Shown: positions 1 through 11,953, counted from the first letter of the stretch. The stretch is DNA of 64,000 nucleotides from Larus michahellis (GCF_964199755.1 NC_133913.1:7170201-7234200); one strand, 5' to 3'. The notes: generated from the sequence alone by a model not told the origin. Numbers and translations: made by a program.

Positions 1-432
1 GACCATGAAAAGGGTGACATGAAAGCAGAGGTTAGCAGGCAGAAAACTTTAATGACTCTGAGGTGGAAAGAAGTACACTTGTAGAGGAGGTGGCCAGAGC
101 AGGGAGAGGACCAGCAGATGACAGAAGTCTGCTGCCTTTGCCCATGGCTGAGACCCCACAGGTCTGTCCGACAGAAGGTGAGGGGACAGCAGATGCGCCA
201 CGGCAGCTTTGCAGGTCTTATGGCCCAGAAGAACAAAAAATACCAGAAGAAATGGGAGAGAGAATCAGGCACGGAAGTTAGACTTTGGCCAGATTTTCAG
301 CGAACCCCAGCAGCTCTCCTTTGGAAGGGCAGCAATGGCTGCTCAGCCTCCCTAAAATCAATGGCCAGGAGCTTTGTCTTCAATCCAGCATCAGGTTCCT
401 GGGGGTCCTTGTCAGGGCTGTCACCAGCGCAT

Positions 433-738
433 TTAGCAGGGGGGGCACCTTCTGCCATAGTAGCGTCTGGAAATGCCAGAGAGGTCACAGAACCCAGAGG
501 TGATGGGCACTCCATCACAGCTGAGGATGCTGCCAACGGCAGCGGAGGTGGAGGATCCCACAACGGTGTTCTGTGGGAAGGAGCTGAGGATGGGGCCAGG
601 CAGGGTCACCACCACGGGGGAGGGCTCGATGACGACGGTGGAGTTCTGGCACTGCCTGACCCAGGGCTCATTGCAGCTGTTGGCCAGTGGGGTGGGGCCA
701 CAGGGCCGGCAGGGCTGGCACTGGTCATAGCAGGACAT
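433..738 (-). CDS. Feather beta-keratin K1 (corneous beta protein), divergent copy
   Basis: A 101-residue structural protein that polymerises into the filaments of feather barbs and barbules. It opens with the Cys-rich head [10 protein letters not shown] and has the family's central beta domain ([15 protein letters not shown]) and a Cys/Arg tail (GRRCPPC). I chose the internal ATG at 738 because every paralogue here starts at MSCY, just downstream of a 3' splice site. In the sense strand a CTCTCCCAG acceptor lies at about 760 and a CAG/GTCAGT donor at about 1205, giving a 446-nt intron in the 5'UTR. An ATTAAA poly(A) signal lies at 48-53. Two conserved cysteines are changed: residue 26 is Trp and residue 83 is Phe. 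Tyr replaces Cys or Ser at residue 94. The frame is open, but these changes and the weak TATA box suggest a drifting or specialised copy. Confidence 0.93.
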   Translation of the reverse strand: MSCYDQCQPCRPCGPTPLANSCNEPWVRQCQNSTVVIEPSPVVVTLPGPILSSFPQNTVVGSSTSAAVGSILSCDGVPITSGFCDLSGISRRYYGRRCPPC

Positions 739-1264
739 GTCTCTGGGCTGCAGGAGCACCTGGGAGAGAGGGCAGAGAGGCAGTAGAGCACATACATATT
801 TGAGGAACAGTCTGCCAGGAGTCTGTCACTCCACCACAAGCATGTCAAAGGCATCTGCTGAGCCAGGAGCTAGAAACTGTGCAGTGAGGCAAAAGGGTTA
901 CCAGACACAGTACTGTGAGGATCACCCAGGCCCAACCAGGCTGCTGCCAATCTTTGCAGTGAAGGGCAACCTCAGCCAAGTGCCAAGTCCTCTTTCAAGA
1001 TAATGCAAAGTGTCTCCAGGCCCAAGGAGGCTGCTGCCTATCTCTTAAGAGAACAGCTCCCTCAACCAAGTCCCAGACACTCTCTACTCAGACCTTCACC
1101 CTTCTTCCCCTTCTCATGGAGAGCAGCACCACAGCCCACTATAGGAGGGAGGAGTACACACCTGCATGAGCAGAAAACAACGCAGGGAAAGGGCTTCAGA
1201 CTGACCTGGTTCCCAAGGAGAAGGAGGAGAGAGAAGTGGATGGGAGAACAAGGAGTTGGGCTGG

Positions 1265-1271
1265 TTTTATG
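1265..1271 (-). promoter_or_regulatory. TATA-like box of keratin K1
   Basis: Sense-strand CATAAAA lies about 60 nt upstream of the 5'UTR splice donor, where K3-K6 have TATAAAA. The first base is changed, so this promoter may be weaker. Confidence 0.6.
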
Positions 1272-1844
1272 GTGGCCCTGACCTGCCCTGGGCCGAGAGG
1301 TAGCTTCTACCGAAGTGGCATTGTCTAAGCTGCTCATGATGAACAGGAAACATCCCAGCTAATGACATGGGCTGGGTAGCTGTTTTCTCAATGCCGCCTT
1401 CTCATTTCCTAGCTTATGCTGTCCGCCTTCCCTCACGGAGTCTTCTTCTGAGTGCTGGGATTGTGAGACCCCATGATTTCTGGGGCAGGAATGTGTCAGT
1501 GCCTGCTGCAGCCTCAGCTCAAGTGCCGAATGGGTGCAGTGCAGGCAAGTGATGTTGGCCTGGGGCACACTGGTGGGGTGGTCTGTGGCTGCATTGACAG
1601 GAATGAGCCAAACTACTCCCAACTCTGCAATCCTTGGTCGGTCTCCCAAGGACGTACCTTGTCTTTCCCTCCCATCTCACTCCAGTGGTCACTTGTAGGG
1701 TGCAGGTGGGCTGCACTGCTGGGTTTCATAGACTCTTCAAATCTTTTAAGCAGGAAACTAAGCAGCCCTCCCCAAGCTATGGGTATTAAAGAGCTGTAAA
1801 ATTATTTCCCCCATTATTTCAATGCTGATGAAAATCAAAGTTAT

Positions 1845-2107
1845 GCGGGTCCTCTACCAGCACCGGGATATAGCTCTGCCCTGGTGAGGCCACATCTGGA
1901 GGAGGAATTTCTTTACTTTGAGGGTGACAGAGCACTGGAACAGGCTGCCCAGAGAGGTGGTGGAGTCTCCGTCTCTGGAGACATTGAAAACCCATCTGGA
2001 TGCGTTCCTGTGCAACCTGCTCTAGGTGAATCTGCTCTGACAGGGGGGTTGGACTAGGTAATTTCCAGAGGTCCTTTCCAACCCCCATCATTCTGTGATT
2101 CTGTGAT
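1845..2107 (+). mobile_element. CR1 LINE, 3' end fragment
   Basis: The plus-strand translation shows the end of CR1 ORF2 (a [19 protein letters not shown]-like stretch). It ends in the CR1-type 3' terminus of repeated ATTCTGTG units. It abuts an oppositely oriented CR1 at 2108, whose frame it appears to cut. It was therefore probably inserted into the older element. Confidence 0.85.
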
Positions 2108-3840
2108 GACCTCCCTCGACCTGCTGACCACACCCTTCTTAATGTACCCAGGAGACCACTGGCCCTCTTGGCCACAAGGACACATTGCTGCCTCACAGTC
2201 AACTTGCTGTCCACCAGGACTCCCAGGTCTCTCTCTACAGAGCCACTTTCCAGCAGATCAGACCCTATCCTGTTATTCCTCCCTTGGTGTAGGACCCTAC
2301 ACTTGCCCTTGTTGAACTTTATTAAGTTCCTCTCCACCCAAGTCTCCAGCCGGTCCATGTCTTGCTGTATGGCACCACAGCCTTCTGCTATGTCAGCCAG
2401 TCCTCCCAGTTTTGTATCATCACCAAACTTGCTGAGGGTATACTCTGTCCCCTTATCCAGGTTGTTGATGGATGCATTGAACAAGACTGGGCCCAGCACT
2501 GACCCCTGAAGAACACCCACTGGTTACAGGCCTCCAACTGGACTCTCTGCCCCTGTTCCTGGTCTCAAGGACATAGGATTCCTCAAGACTGGTCTTGGCT
2601 TGTAAAGACTGAGGCAAAGAAGGCATTCCGCACCTCAGCCTTTCCATGTCCTGTGTTGCCAGGCTGCACAGCATCGGAGAAGGCCCACTCATTCAGCAGG
2701 GGGACTACAGTTCCTCTAGCCTTCCTTTTGTCACCTGTGTCCTTAGAGAAGGCCTTCTTGTTGCCTTTGACAGCTGTTGCCAGAGTCAGTTCCACTTGGC
2801 CTTTGCCTTTCCTAACCTCATCCCTGCATGCTTGGACAGTGTCCCTGGAGTCCTCCCCAGTTTCCTCTGCTCACTTCCTTCGTGTGTTTTAGTTTGGCCA
2901 GGAGCTCCTTGTTCATCCATGCAGGCCTCCTGGCATGCTTTCCTGACTTTCTGCTCATTGGGATGGCCTGCTCTTGAGCTTGGAGGAAGTGGTCCAGATG
3001 TCTTAAGCCTCTGTTGCCTCCAGGGCTATACCCCACAGGAATTTTCCAAGCAGGTCTTTAAAGGCACCAAAGCCTGCTGTCCTAAAGGCCCAGGTTATGA
3101 GCTTGCTAGTTGCCCTCCTCAGTCCCCTTGGGATCATGAACTCCACCATCTCACGGTCACTGCAACCCAGGCTGCCTTTGATCTTCACATCCACAACAAG
3201 CTCTTCCTTCTTGATACCTATGAGGTCCAGCAGAACACCTGTCCTCATGGGATCCTCCATCACTTGGGTGATGAAGTTGTCATCCATGCACTTGAGGAAA
3301 CGTGCTTATGTCCTGCTGTGCTGTTGTTCCAGCAGATATTGGGGTGGTTGAATTTTCCCATGAAGGCCAGTGAATATCAGACTGCTCCTGCCTGCCTGTA
3401 GAGGGTCTCCTCTGCTGGTTCTTCCTGGTCAGGTGTCCTATAGGAGACACCCACTACAGTATGTTCTTTATCTGTCTTCTCTTTAATGCTTACCCACAAG
3501 CTCTTGGTTGGCATATCACCCATCCTCAGGCAGAGCTCCATGCACTCCAGCTGCTCTCTCACAGAAAGAGAAAGTCCCCCTCCTCATCTTTTCAGTCTGT
3601 CTTCTGAAAGAGCCTGTATCCCTCCACTGAAACATGCCAGTCATGGGAGCCATCCCACCCTGTCTCCATGATCCCAACATGATCGTAGCCCTGCAACTGC
3701 GCACTCATCTCTAACTCCTCACGTTTATTCTCTTTAAAGGCAATGAACCTATTTTGTAGTTGTAAACCCGTAGGTGGGGCAGAAGCTTTCCGCTTGGTGC
3801 CAGAAGTCACCAACATCCATCCTCCAATTGTCCTCTGCAA
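2108..3840 (-). mobile_element. CR1 LINE, endonuclease plus partial reverse transcriptase
   Basis: Minus-strand pieces run in CR1 ORF2 order. First comes the start of the endonuclease (ETGWDGSHDWHVSVEGY near 3600-3760). Next is the linker (NKKAFSKDTGDK near 2750). Last is the RT region with [11 protein letters not shown] and FGDDTKLGG (2330-2520). The central RT segment between about 2520 and 2580 is missing, so the copy is internally deleted as well as degraded. It lies head to head with the next CR1. Confidence 0.85.
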
Positions 3841-3849
3841 ATCTGCTTT

Positions 3850-5335
3850 TAGGAGTCTACAAGCAGTATTCAGTTTTTAAGAACCATCTTTTAAAAGCAC
3901 AGGAACAGGCAATTCCATTATGTCTCAAGCTAAGCATCAGGACAGAAGACCTCATGGAACTCAAGAGGAAAAGAAATTGTACAGGAAGGTTCGCAGGAAG
4001 GTTATAAAGCTGTGGTTCACATATGCAGGGAGAAGGCAGGAAAGGCCAAGGCTCAATGAGAGTTGAGAGTTGGCTCGTCTTGTGTCAGTCAACAAGAAAG
4101 GATTTTTAAGTACGTAGACAGCAAGAGGAGGTCTAAAGGAAACACTGAACAAATACCTGTTGAAGATGGTCACTTGACTGAAGTCCTGTTGAACTACTTA
4201 GATATCCTTCTATGATGAGGTCACCCACCTAGTGGATGAAGGGAAGGCGGTGGATGGAGTTTTTCTGAATTTTACTAAGGCTTTTAATAGTGTCCCTATC
4301 CTTCTGGAAAAGTTGGGAAGTCAAGTGAGTTCTGGAGAGTCAACTGTGGGATGAGCAGGAATATGGTGTGCTGGGTGAAAAACTGACTGAAAGGCAGGGC
4401 TCAAAGGGTTGTAGTGAATGGGGCTACATCTGGCTGATGACCAGTCAGCACTGGTGCTCCTCAGGGCTCAATTCTGGGGCAGGTTCTGTTCAATATTTTG
4501 ATCAGTGATCTGGATGTAGGAGTTGAGTGTGCCATGAGCAATTTTGCTGATGATACCAAACTGGGAGGTGTTGACGCGTCTCTGGAGGGACAAAAGGCCT
4601 TGCAGAGGGATCTAGGTAAATCAGAGCATTGGGCAATCATTAATGGCATGAAATTTAACAAGTCCAAATGACAGATTCTGCATCTGGGATGGAGTAACTC
4701 CAGACACAGGTATAAATTTGGAGAGGAGTGGCTGGAGCTGCCCTGCAGAAAGGGATCTGGGGGTGCTGGTTGTCAGCAGGCTCAACAGGAGTCAGCAGTG
4801 TGCCCTGGAGGCCAGAGGGCAAACCACAGCCTGGGGTGCATTAACACAGTCCAACCAGCTGGTCAAGAGAGGGGATTATCCCACTGCATCAAGCACTGGG
4901 GCGGCCTCCCCTTGAGTACCGTGTGTATTTCGGGGCCCCACAAGTTAAGAAGGAAGTGAAGGTGCTTGAATGCATCCAGAGGAGGACAACAAAGCCTGTG
5001 AAAAGGCTGGAAGGAATGTCCCATGAGGAGTGTCTAAGGACTTTGGGCTTGTCTAGTTTGGAGAAAAGGAGTCTGAGAGGTGACGTCATGGCTCTCTATA
5101 GCTTCCTGAGGAGGGGAAGTGGAGAGGGAAGTGCTGATGTCTTCTCCCTGGGATCCAGTATCACAACACAGAGCAATGGTTCAAAGCTGCATCAGGAGAG
5201 GTTCAAAGTTGTCATTAAGAAACTGTTCTTCACCAAGAGAGTGGTCACACACGGGGACAGCCTTCCTAGAGAGGGGGTTGATGCCTGTCAGTAGTTAAGA
5301 GGCATTTTTGGACAATGCCCTTAATAACATGCTTT
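3850..5335 (+). mobile_element. CR1 LINE, RT and 3' region
   Basis: The plus-strand frame starts in the linker (LLKAQEQAIPLCLKLS, about 3890). It continues through RT ([20 protein letters not shown], about 4545) to the C-terminal domain (ECIQRRTTKPVKRLEGMSHE, about 4960). Several stops and shifts are present. Its 5' end almost touches the 5' end of the minus-strand CR1 at 3840. Confidence 0.85.
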
Positions 5336-6250
5336 AACTTTTTTAACTTGCAACTGCTTGACGACTGACGAATGCCCACTGCTTGCTGTTTGTTATGCCT
5401 GAGAATATTCTGTGGTCTTACAGTTGCTGGCAACTGCTGCCTAAGGAAGTGCTCTGGAAAGATCCTTTTACCAAATTTGTGGAGGACGTAAGGTTTGCTC
5501 TTCTGCTCATTTACAGAGCTTTAGGTAAAGCAGGGATGGACTATTTGGGGGAAAAAAAAGGCATCTGGTCCATGGACATTAGGACAAGCAACTATGGGGG
5601 CTGTAATGACCTGGGAAAGACATGAGGACTGAAACAGTCCTCTCTTTGGATGCTGAAATGAGGGACATTCTCCAGACACCAGGTTTGCTGGCCTATGAGA
5701 AAGCTTAGGTGTATACAAACGCTCTGCAAAAGTACTTCTCCCACAAGAAGCAGAGCAATCAGAAAAGGCAGACAATAACTCCTGCTTTTCCAGAGGAAAA
5801 CCAGACAGAGGTGGATAAGCCCCTGGAGACTCCTGAGGACTCCAGCCCTGTTGTTCAGGAAGTGCCTGATAATATGCATCCACGGTATTGGAAGAATGCG
5901 CAAGTGCTCCTAGGTGAACTAGGGCAGCACAAGCATATCTCTTCTTGGGAAAACCAGGGAAGTGTTGTGTACAAATAGATGTCATTAAGGGGTCCCACCT
6001 CTTGATTTAGTCCAAGGTATCCTTCAGACTTGTGTCCCATCTGAGAAGACCTAAAGGCTGGAATGTTTTTAGGAAAGCCATGGCTGCGGTGAATATCCCC
6101 TCTGGCATCACGGGTCATACAACAACCACGGTCTCTGGAAAACTAGAAGTGACTGAAGATGTCCAAGAAGCATCCCAGACATCTTGTAATATGAGGATTA
6201 TACCTAAAAATCTGTGGTGCATGCTGTAAAGTTTACTGTTGAAATAATAA
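5336..6250 (+). other. Coding-like remnant, family not recognised
   Basis: About 900 bases between two CR1 pieces. Short plus-strand frames look coding, for example RALGKAGMDYLGEKKGIW near 5520 and a Gln/Lys/Pro-rich stretch at 5709-5978. I do not recognise the family. It could be a processed pseudogene or a fossil of a mobile element. It is broken, and I assign no function. Confidence 0.35.
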
Positions 6251-6254
6251 TATT

Positions 6255-6345
6255 CATGGAACCATGAAATCACAGGATGGCTTTACTTGGAAAGGACCTT
6301 TAAAAGGCCATCTAGTCCAACTCCCCCTGCCACGGAGGTTTTATA
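6255..6345 (-). mobile_element. CR1 LINE, short 3' end
   Basis: The plus strand reads as the reverse of a CR1 3' end (aaatcacaggatgg, then gaaaggacctttaaaaggcc and the tctagtccaac motif). Only about 90 bp remain. Confidence 0.7.
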
Positions 6346-7900
6346 TTCATACAATCTTGAAACTTTGCTGTCTGTAGTGTCCATTCAAAAAACATGTTGG
6401 GTTGCGTTGGGTTGGGTTGAGATTAAAAAGCACACACTCAGCCGTGCAGTTGGGTTGTAGGCTTTATTTATGGAACACAGTTATGAAAATTACTGCAAGA
6501 AATGCTGGTCTGGGTCTTCTGAAAATTATTTTGAGTAGGTGTGGCCATGAGGAGAGCTCCATCTTATTTTACAAAATGCATCAGTATGTGATCATTTTCT
6601 ACTGGATTGTGAGAATACAAATTTGAAAACTGTTTGGAAGGTAATCTCTTGTTATGGTGATGTAGGAAAAGACGCAGTGGTATCCACAGGCCATGAGGGG
6701 GAGATGCTGCAGTTGCTTCCTCTGGAAAGCACTTTCTGTAGCATTGTGATTTTCAAAGGCCATGATGCTTTCAGGAAAGAGAGCACTCTTTGAGTGGGGG
6801 GTAACCACATGAGTCAAAAAACCTCTGTGTGGTTCTGATGTGCCAAGAAAATTGCTAGCCAGTGCACTCCGGTCTGATTATGAGGGTGTGTAGTCACCAC
6901 CACGCTCACTGGTCTTGCGGGAACATGGGCCCTATGGAGCTAGTTCCTCGGCTAAGCACCCAGAAATGTTTTCCTGGTGTAGGGCTCTGCTAAGAAAAAA
7001 CAAGAGAGTTGCTCCATCTCAGACTGCGATCTCATCCCTGTGTTACCACTGGACTCAGCACTGACTCCTACAGAAGAGGGAGAGGTGGGGAGAGGTGTCC
7101 CCAGTCCTAACCCCATGCAGGAATCACTCTGTCCTCTGCCCTGGTCCTGTGCTGCTGTCGGTGTGTGGCATTTGTGTGAGGGCAAACTCCCACAGCACAT
7201 GGGCACAGAGCCTGCAGTTGTGGGATGCCCTTGGCCTGTGTGTGGGGAGCAGCAGTGCTGCATGGAGCACAAGGGTCACTTCAGCCCCGGGGTTCTGGGA
7301 ATGCTGAAGGAGGTTGGTGCCTGGGGAAAGGCACCCCAGCGTGTAGCCTGTGACTGGGCTGCTGTGTGTCCTGTACCCTTCAGAGACAGCTCATGGATCT
7401 TACTGAGGGTTGAATGAAATCCCACTGTCGCTGCCATGTCTCCACGGAGCTGGAATATCTCCTCTCACACAGCACCTTTCTGGACTAGACTGGGGTTGTG
7501 GCACATGTGGGGCGGCAGAGTTCCTGTGCCTCAGGAAATCTCTGCTTGAGGAAGACAAGGCAGCACAGAGCAGTGCTGCATCTTTGGGCACCAGTCACTG
7601 TCCTAGGCCTGCCTTCAGCCAAGGGGTGCTGGGTTCACTGGGACAGGGGACTCCAGTGAGTGGCCTGCTGTAGCTGATACCAATAGGAACTTGTGAACAC
7701 CTCAGCCCTACATATCTGGGCAACAGATGAAATATGCCAGATGCTGGAGAGTGATAGAATTGCATGGGGAATCTGTCCCTGCTGCTCGTGCATGGCATAC
7801 TGACCATGTTCCCTAGATCAGGTGATGGAGGAAAGGGGCAGGTGGAGTAGGCAATGTGGGCCATCCCCAAGGCTATTCACCCATTCCCAGTTCCTGCCAT
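6346..7900. other. Intergenic stretch without recognised gene
   Basis: A short GGGTT-rich run lies at 6395-6420. The rest contains only short frames (longest 125 codons) without a recognisable domain. From about 7900 the sequence becomes the shared 3' flank of keratin K2. Confidence 0.5.
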
Positions 7901-8784
7901 CCTTTGGGAACATGGTTTTCTGAGCCTCCTTGCCCAGCACAGCTCCACCCAAAGCAAGAGGAGCACTCTTCCCCAAGAGCTTGTGGGACTGCAGACTTCC
8001 CAGGCCTCCTACATGCCCACAGTTCCTCTCTGGAGGACAAGAGTTGTCAGGATTCCCTTTCACATGACATGGTCCATGGCCAAGGGGCTATTTCTGAGCA
8101 GAGCTGCAGCAAGGCAAGGACTGATGGCCGTTGGCTGTGGAGTAACCAGGGATGTCTTCTTTAGCTTCAAGAGGCAGTGCCTGAAAGAGGACTCGCTGCA
8201 GTGTGTCCCACCCTCCAATGCCTCTAGGAGTGATGAAAGGTTCCCCTGTGCCCTCACCTGATTCCTAGCACAAAAAAATGGCTTTCTCCCTCCACAGTCA
8301 AAGTGCAGATGGAAAGACCATGCAAAGGGCACTGGCAGGGTTGCAGCAATTCTTTAATACGTCTAAAGAGGGAAATGAGGTCATTCCAAGTGGAGGCCCC
8401 CAGCGTGGGGAGCAGAAGGAGCAGACAAGAATGTGTTCCAAATTTCCTGTGGCAGAGTTCCCACAGGGCATCTGTTGACCTGCCCATCAAAGGGAGACAG
8501 GCTAGAAGGTTCCTCCAGGCCGGTTTCTGAGGTCTACACAACAAAGCTTTAAGGGAAGCACAGGACATCAAAGAAAAGATAGAAAAAGGGTGAGAGGAAG
8601 ACCAGAAAGGTAAATATTGTCTGTGTTTTCAGAGACACCAGGTTGGCGTCTTCACATCTGTACTTGCAGGGAGAGTCAGAGATGGTCAGCTGCTCTTAAA
8701 AAAAATGGCATGAAGTCTGATCCTCTGTTCAGCACCATGTTCTGAGTTCCAAGGGGTCCTTACGGGGAGCCGTTGTCAGCATGT

Positions 8785-9099
8785 TTAGCAGGGGGGGCAT
8801 CTGCTGCCACAGTAGCGGCTGGAAATGCAGGAAAGGTCACAGCAGCCAGAGTTGATGGGCACTCCATCACAGCTGAGGATGCTGCCAACAGCAGCAGAGG
8901 TGGAGGATCCCACAACGGTGTTCTGTGGGAAGGAGCTGAGGATGGGGCCAGGCAAGGTCACCACCACAGCAGGAGGCTCAATGACGACGGTGGAGTTCTG
9001 GCACTGCCTGACACAGGGCTCATTGCAGCTGTTGGCCAGTGGGGTCGGGCCACAGGGCCGGCAGGGTTGGCAGGGCTGGCACTGGTCGTAGCAGGACAT
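8785..9099 (-). CDS. Feather beta-keratin K2, extra-Cys variant
   Basis: A 104-residue feather keratin starting [18 protein letters not shown]. The head carries one extra Gln-Pro-Cys triplet compared with K1 and K3, which explains the greater length. The tail reads [17 protein letters not shown], where Cys replaces the usual Gly. The protein is therefore richer in cysteine and could form more disulphide cross-links. The start at 9099 is the family MSCY start. The sense-strand intron runs from a CAG/GTTAGT donor at about 9500 to a CTCTCCCAG acceptor at about 9121 (380 nt). An ATTAAA poly(A) signal lies at 8353-8358. The frame is intact. No V segment lies in its upstream flank, which joins directly to unit-tail sequence near 9850. 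Confidence 0.95.
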   Translation of the reverse strand: MSCYDQCQPCQPCRPCGPTPLANSCNEPCVRQCQNSTVVIEPPAVVVTLPGPILSSFPQNTVVGSSTSAAVGSILSCDGVPINSGCCDLSCISSRYCGSRCPPC

Positions 9100-9560
9100 G
9101 TCTTGGCTTCGGAGGTGCACCTGGGAGAGAAGGCAGGGAGGAAGCAAAACAAGGGGATGTGTGAGGAGCAGCCCGTCACATCACCATGAGAGAGACAAAG
9201 AACATGCAGGGCTAGGAGATGGAGATTGTGCATACAATGTGAGGACTTCTTGGCCTCGTTCTGACAGGTCCCAAAAAGAGCCACCAGCTCCTATGCAGCT
9301 ACTGCCTGGCCCCTGAGTCCAGAAGCCACCTCAGCACAGTCCCAGCCTCCCTCCATGTCTAACCTTCTCCCTGCTTCCCCCTCCCATGACAAGCAGCCCC
9401 ATGAGCTGGCAGAGAGCAAAGCCAACCTCAGCTGAGAGGTCAGCTGAAGTGAGACCTCCTTTTAGAGAAAGCAGAGAAGGAGAAGGGGCTTCAAACTAAC
9501 CTGACTCCCAAGGAGAAGGAGGCAAGAGAAGTGGATGAGAGAGTGAGGAGCTGGGCTGGC

Positions 9561-9567
9561 TTTTATC
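9561..9567 (-). promoter_or_regulatory. TATA-like box of keratin K2
   Basis: Sense-strand GATAAAA lies about 60 nt upstream of the K2 5'UTR splice donor, within the conserved keratin promoter block. Confidence 0.6.
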
Positions 9568-9859
9568 ATGCACCTTAACTGCCCCAGGCTGCCAGAGGCA
9601 TCCCTTGCAGAGGTGATTCTTTGCTGACAAGCTCATCTTGAATGCAAAACATCCCAACCGATGTTACAGGCTGTGTTTTGACTTCCTGAATTGCTGTCTT
9701 TCCATTTCCTGCTTTATGCCAGCACATTCCCCAGTGGAGGCATCTTTTACATGACAGGATGAGAGCCCCAAGCATTTCCGGTGCAATACACGTTGGCGTG
9801 GGCAGACGACTCACCTCACATGCTGGAAGAGTCCAGGAAAGGTCACTCAAGACACACTA

Positions 9860-10462
9860 AACAGATGCTTTGACAACACACACACACACATATTCACACA
9901 CTAATCTAAACCTCCAGGCATCTAGAGTGAAATGAGGAGACTCAAGACACCCAATGAGAGGCTGCCTACACTGTCCAGGGCACAGGACATGGACCTGACA
10001 GAGTCATCTTCTGCAAATCCTGTTTGAAAGAGTTCATTGTAGCTGAGGGAAGACTGATGTGCACTCAGGGAGAGCCAGAGATGCAGCTGAGGAGAGTGAC
10101 ATACCCAGCTTGATGCCATTCACCCACACAAAAGCCCTTTCCCTGTTATCCATCTGTGCCTGAGTACCAGGGACATGGATATGGGGTTTAGCCGTGGGAT
10201 AGAGGTGTTTGTAGGCTCTGGTGGAAGAGCCTGTGGGTTCACTTCTGACCGTATGATAAAGCAAGCCATGTGCAGGTGACCAGGTAGGCAGGCCCTGCTG
10301 TGAGCTTAGTTCAGAGATCAGAGGCAACCATTGGTCAATTGCAGGATCGGTGTCTCCAGAAAGATGATTCATTCTGTTTCCTGTGGACGTCTGCTTAGGA
10401 TGGGATAAGTCCCCTGTGTGAGCTGATGTCTCTCTACTGACTGTGGGCAGAGTCTGTAGAGT
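9860..10462. repeat. Unit-tail sequence shared with 41.4-41.7 kb
   Basis: It starts with a short CA run and then matches 41395-41700 (for example the tacactgtccagg and aagactgat stretches). That sequence lies downstream of V-B2 in unit 2. No gene is recognised. It is a diverged copy of the tail of the composite unit. Confidence 0.6.
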
Positions 10463-10905
10463 CTGTTGGAGTGGGTCCAAAGAAAGGCTCCAGAAATGAT
10501 CCAAGGGTTGGAACACCTCTCCTGTGAAGAAAGGCTGAGAGAGGTGGGGTTGTTTAGCCTGGAGAGGAGGAGGCTCTGGGGAGACCTTCTTGTGGTTTTG
10601 CAATTTTTGAAGGTGGCTTATAAGAAAGAAGGAGAAAGACATTTTACCAGGACCTGTAGTGAAAGGACAAAGGTCAATGGCTTAAAACTGAAAGAGGGTA
10701 GATTTAGATTGGACATAAGGAAGAAATCATTGTATGATGAGGGTGGTGACACACTAGAAGAGTTTGGCCAGAGATGTTATGGAAGCCCTATCATTGGAAG
10801 TGTTCAAGGTCAGGTTGGATGGGGCTCTGAGCAACCTGATCTAGTGAGAGATGCCACTGGCCATGGCAGGGGGTTGGACTAGATGGTCTTTCAAGGTGTC
10901 TTCCC
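10463..10905 (+). mobile_element. CR1 LINE, 3' fragment
   Basis: The plus frame holds the CR1 C-terminal domain (APEMIQGLEHLSCEERLREV, then [17 protein letters not shown]) and runs to a CR1-like 3' end. It is 5'-truncated. Confidence 0.85.
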
Positions 10906-10969
10906 ATGTGTGCAAATGCATACATGAGCAGAGCAAGAGGAACATGTACGTGAGCATGAACCTGCACAC

Positions 10970-11470
10970 ACACCGCTGAGAACTAGGGCACCCAATGCCA
11001 GCTCTCAGCCTCTCGGGATGACTCTAGGCAAGTCCTTCAGGTGCCACAGTCAAGGCAATGAATCAGGCAGCATCAGCTTTAATGAGCTCAAGAGCTTGAC
11101 GCTGGTTCAGTCAATTCTTTTCTCGCCAGAAAAGAGAGAGAAAGCACAGTGGAGTCGAAGCTGCCATGACCTTTCCAGATATTGAGCTTCTCCATGCCCC
11201 AGCTCTGCAGGTCAGGCACAACATAAAATCTAGAGAACATCCATATTGCTGCAACTACAAAGAATCTCCACATTACAACGGAAAAAACTCCTCCAGCCCT
11301 CAGATCATCCCAGATGTCCTAAGTGATCTCTTTAAGGGAGATGTTGGGGTGTGGGACTTGGCCCAGCACTGTAAAGGGTACAGTGCCTCAGTGGTGAGCC
11401 TGGGACAAGCCCGACTCCCCACAAGCTGCAAAAACTGAGGCTGGAGCACCAGAAATGACATGGACTGATC
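10970..11470. repeat. Unit-tail sequence shared with 43.26-43.79 kb
   Basis: This matches 43260-43790 at low divergence (for example aggcaagtccttcag and ctagagaacatcc). No gene is seen. It marks the same part of the composite unit downstream of the CA-rich tract. Confidence 0.6.
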
Positions 11471-11539
11471 CCACTAAGAAAGTCACTCAGCATCTTCAAA
11501 GCATTCCTTAAAATGCTATTTACTAGCGCTAAGACAAGA

Positions 11540-11953
11540 AAGAGAGGATAGGAGGGATTGATGGAGCTGGGACTGTTTAGTTTGAGGAAGAGGAGGCTGA
11601 GGGGAGATCTCATCGCTCTCTACAACTACTTGAAAGGACATTGTCGAGAGGTTGCTGCTGGTCTCTTCTCACAGGTAATTAGCGATAGAACAAGAGGGAA
11701 TGGCTTCAAGCTGCAACAGGATAGGTTTAGACTGGACATTAGGAAAAAAATTCTTCACAGAAAGAGTGGTCAGACACTGGAATAGGCTGCCCAGGGAGGT
11801 GGTGGAATCACCATCCCTGAATGTGTTTAAGAGTCGTTTAGATGTGGTGTTAGGGCATATGGTGTAGGGGAGAACTTTGTAGAGTGGGGTTGATGGTTGG
11901 ACTCGATGATCCCAAGGGTCTTTTCCAACCTAAATGATTCTATGATTCTATAG
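11540..11953 (+). mobile_element. CR1 LINE, 3' fragment
   Basis: The plus frame contains [20 protein letters not shown] and [19 protein letters not shown]. It ends in the CR1 3' terminus ATTCTATGATTCTAT. It is 5'-truncated. Confidence 0.9.
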
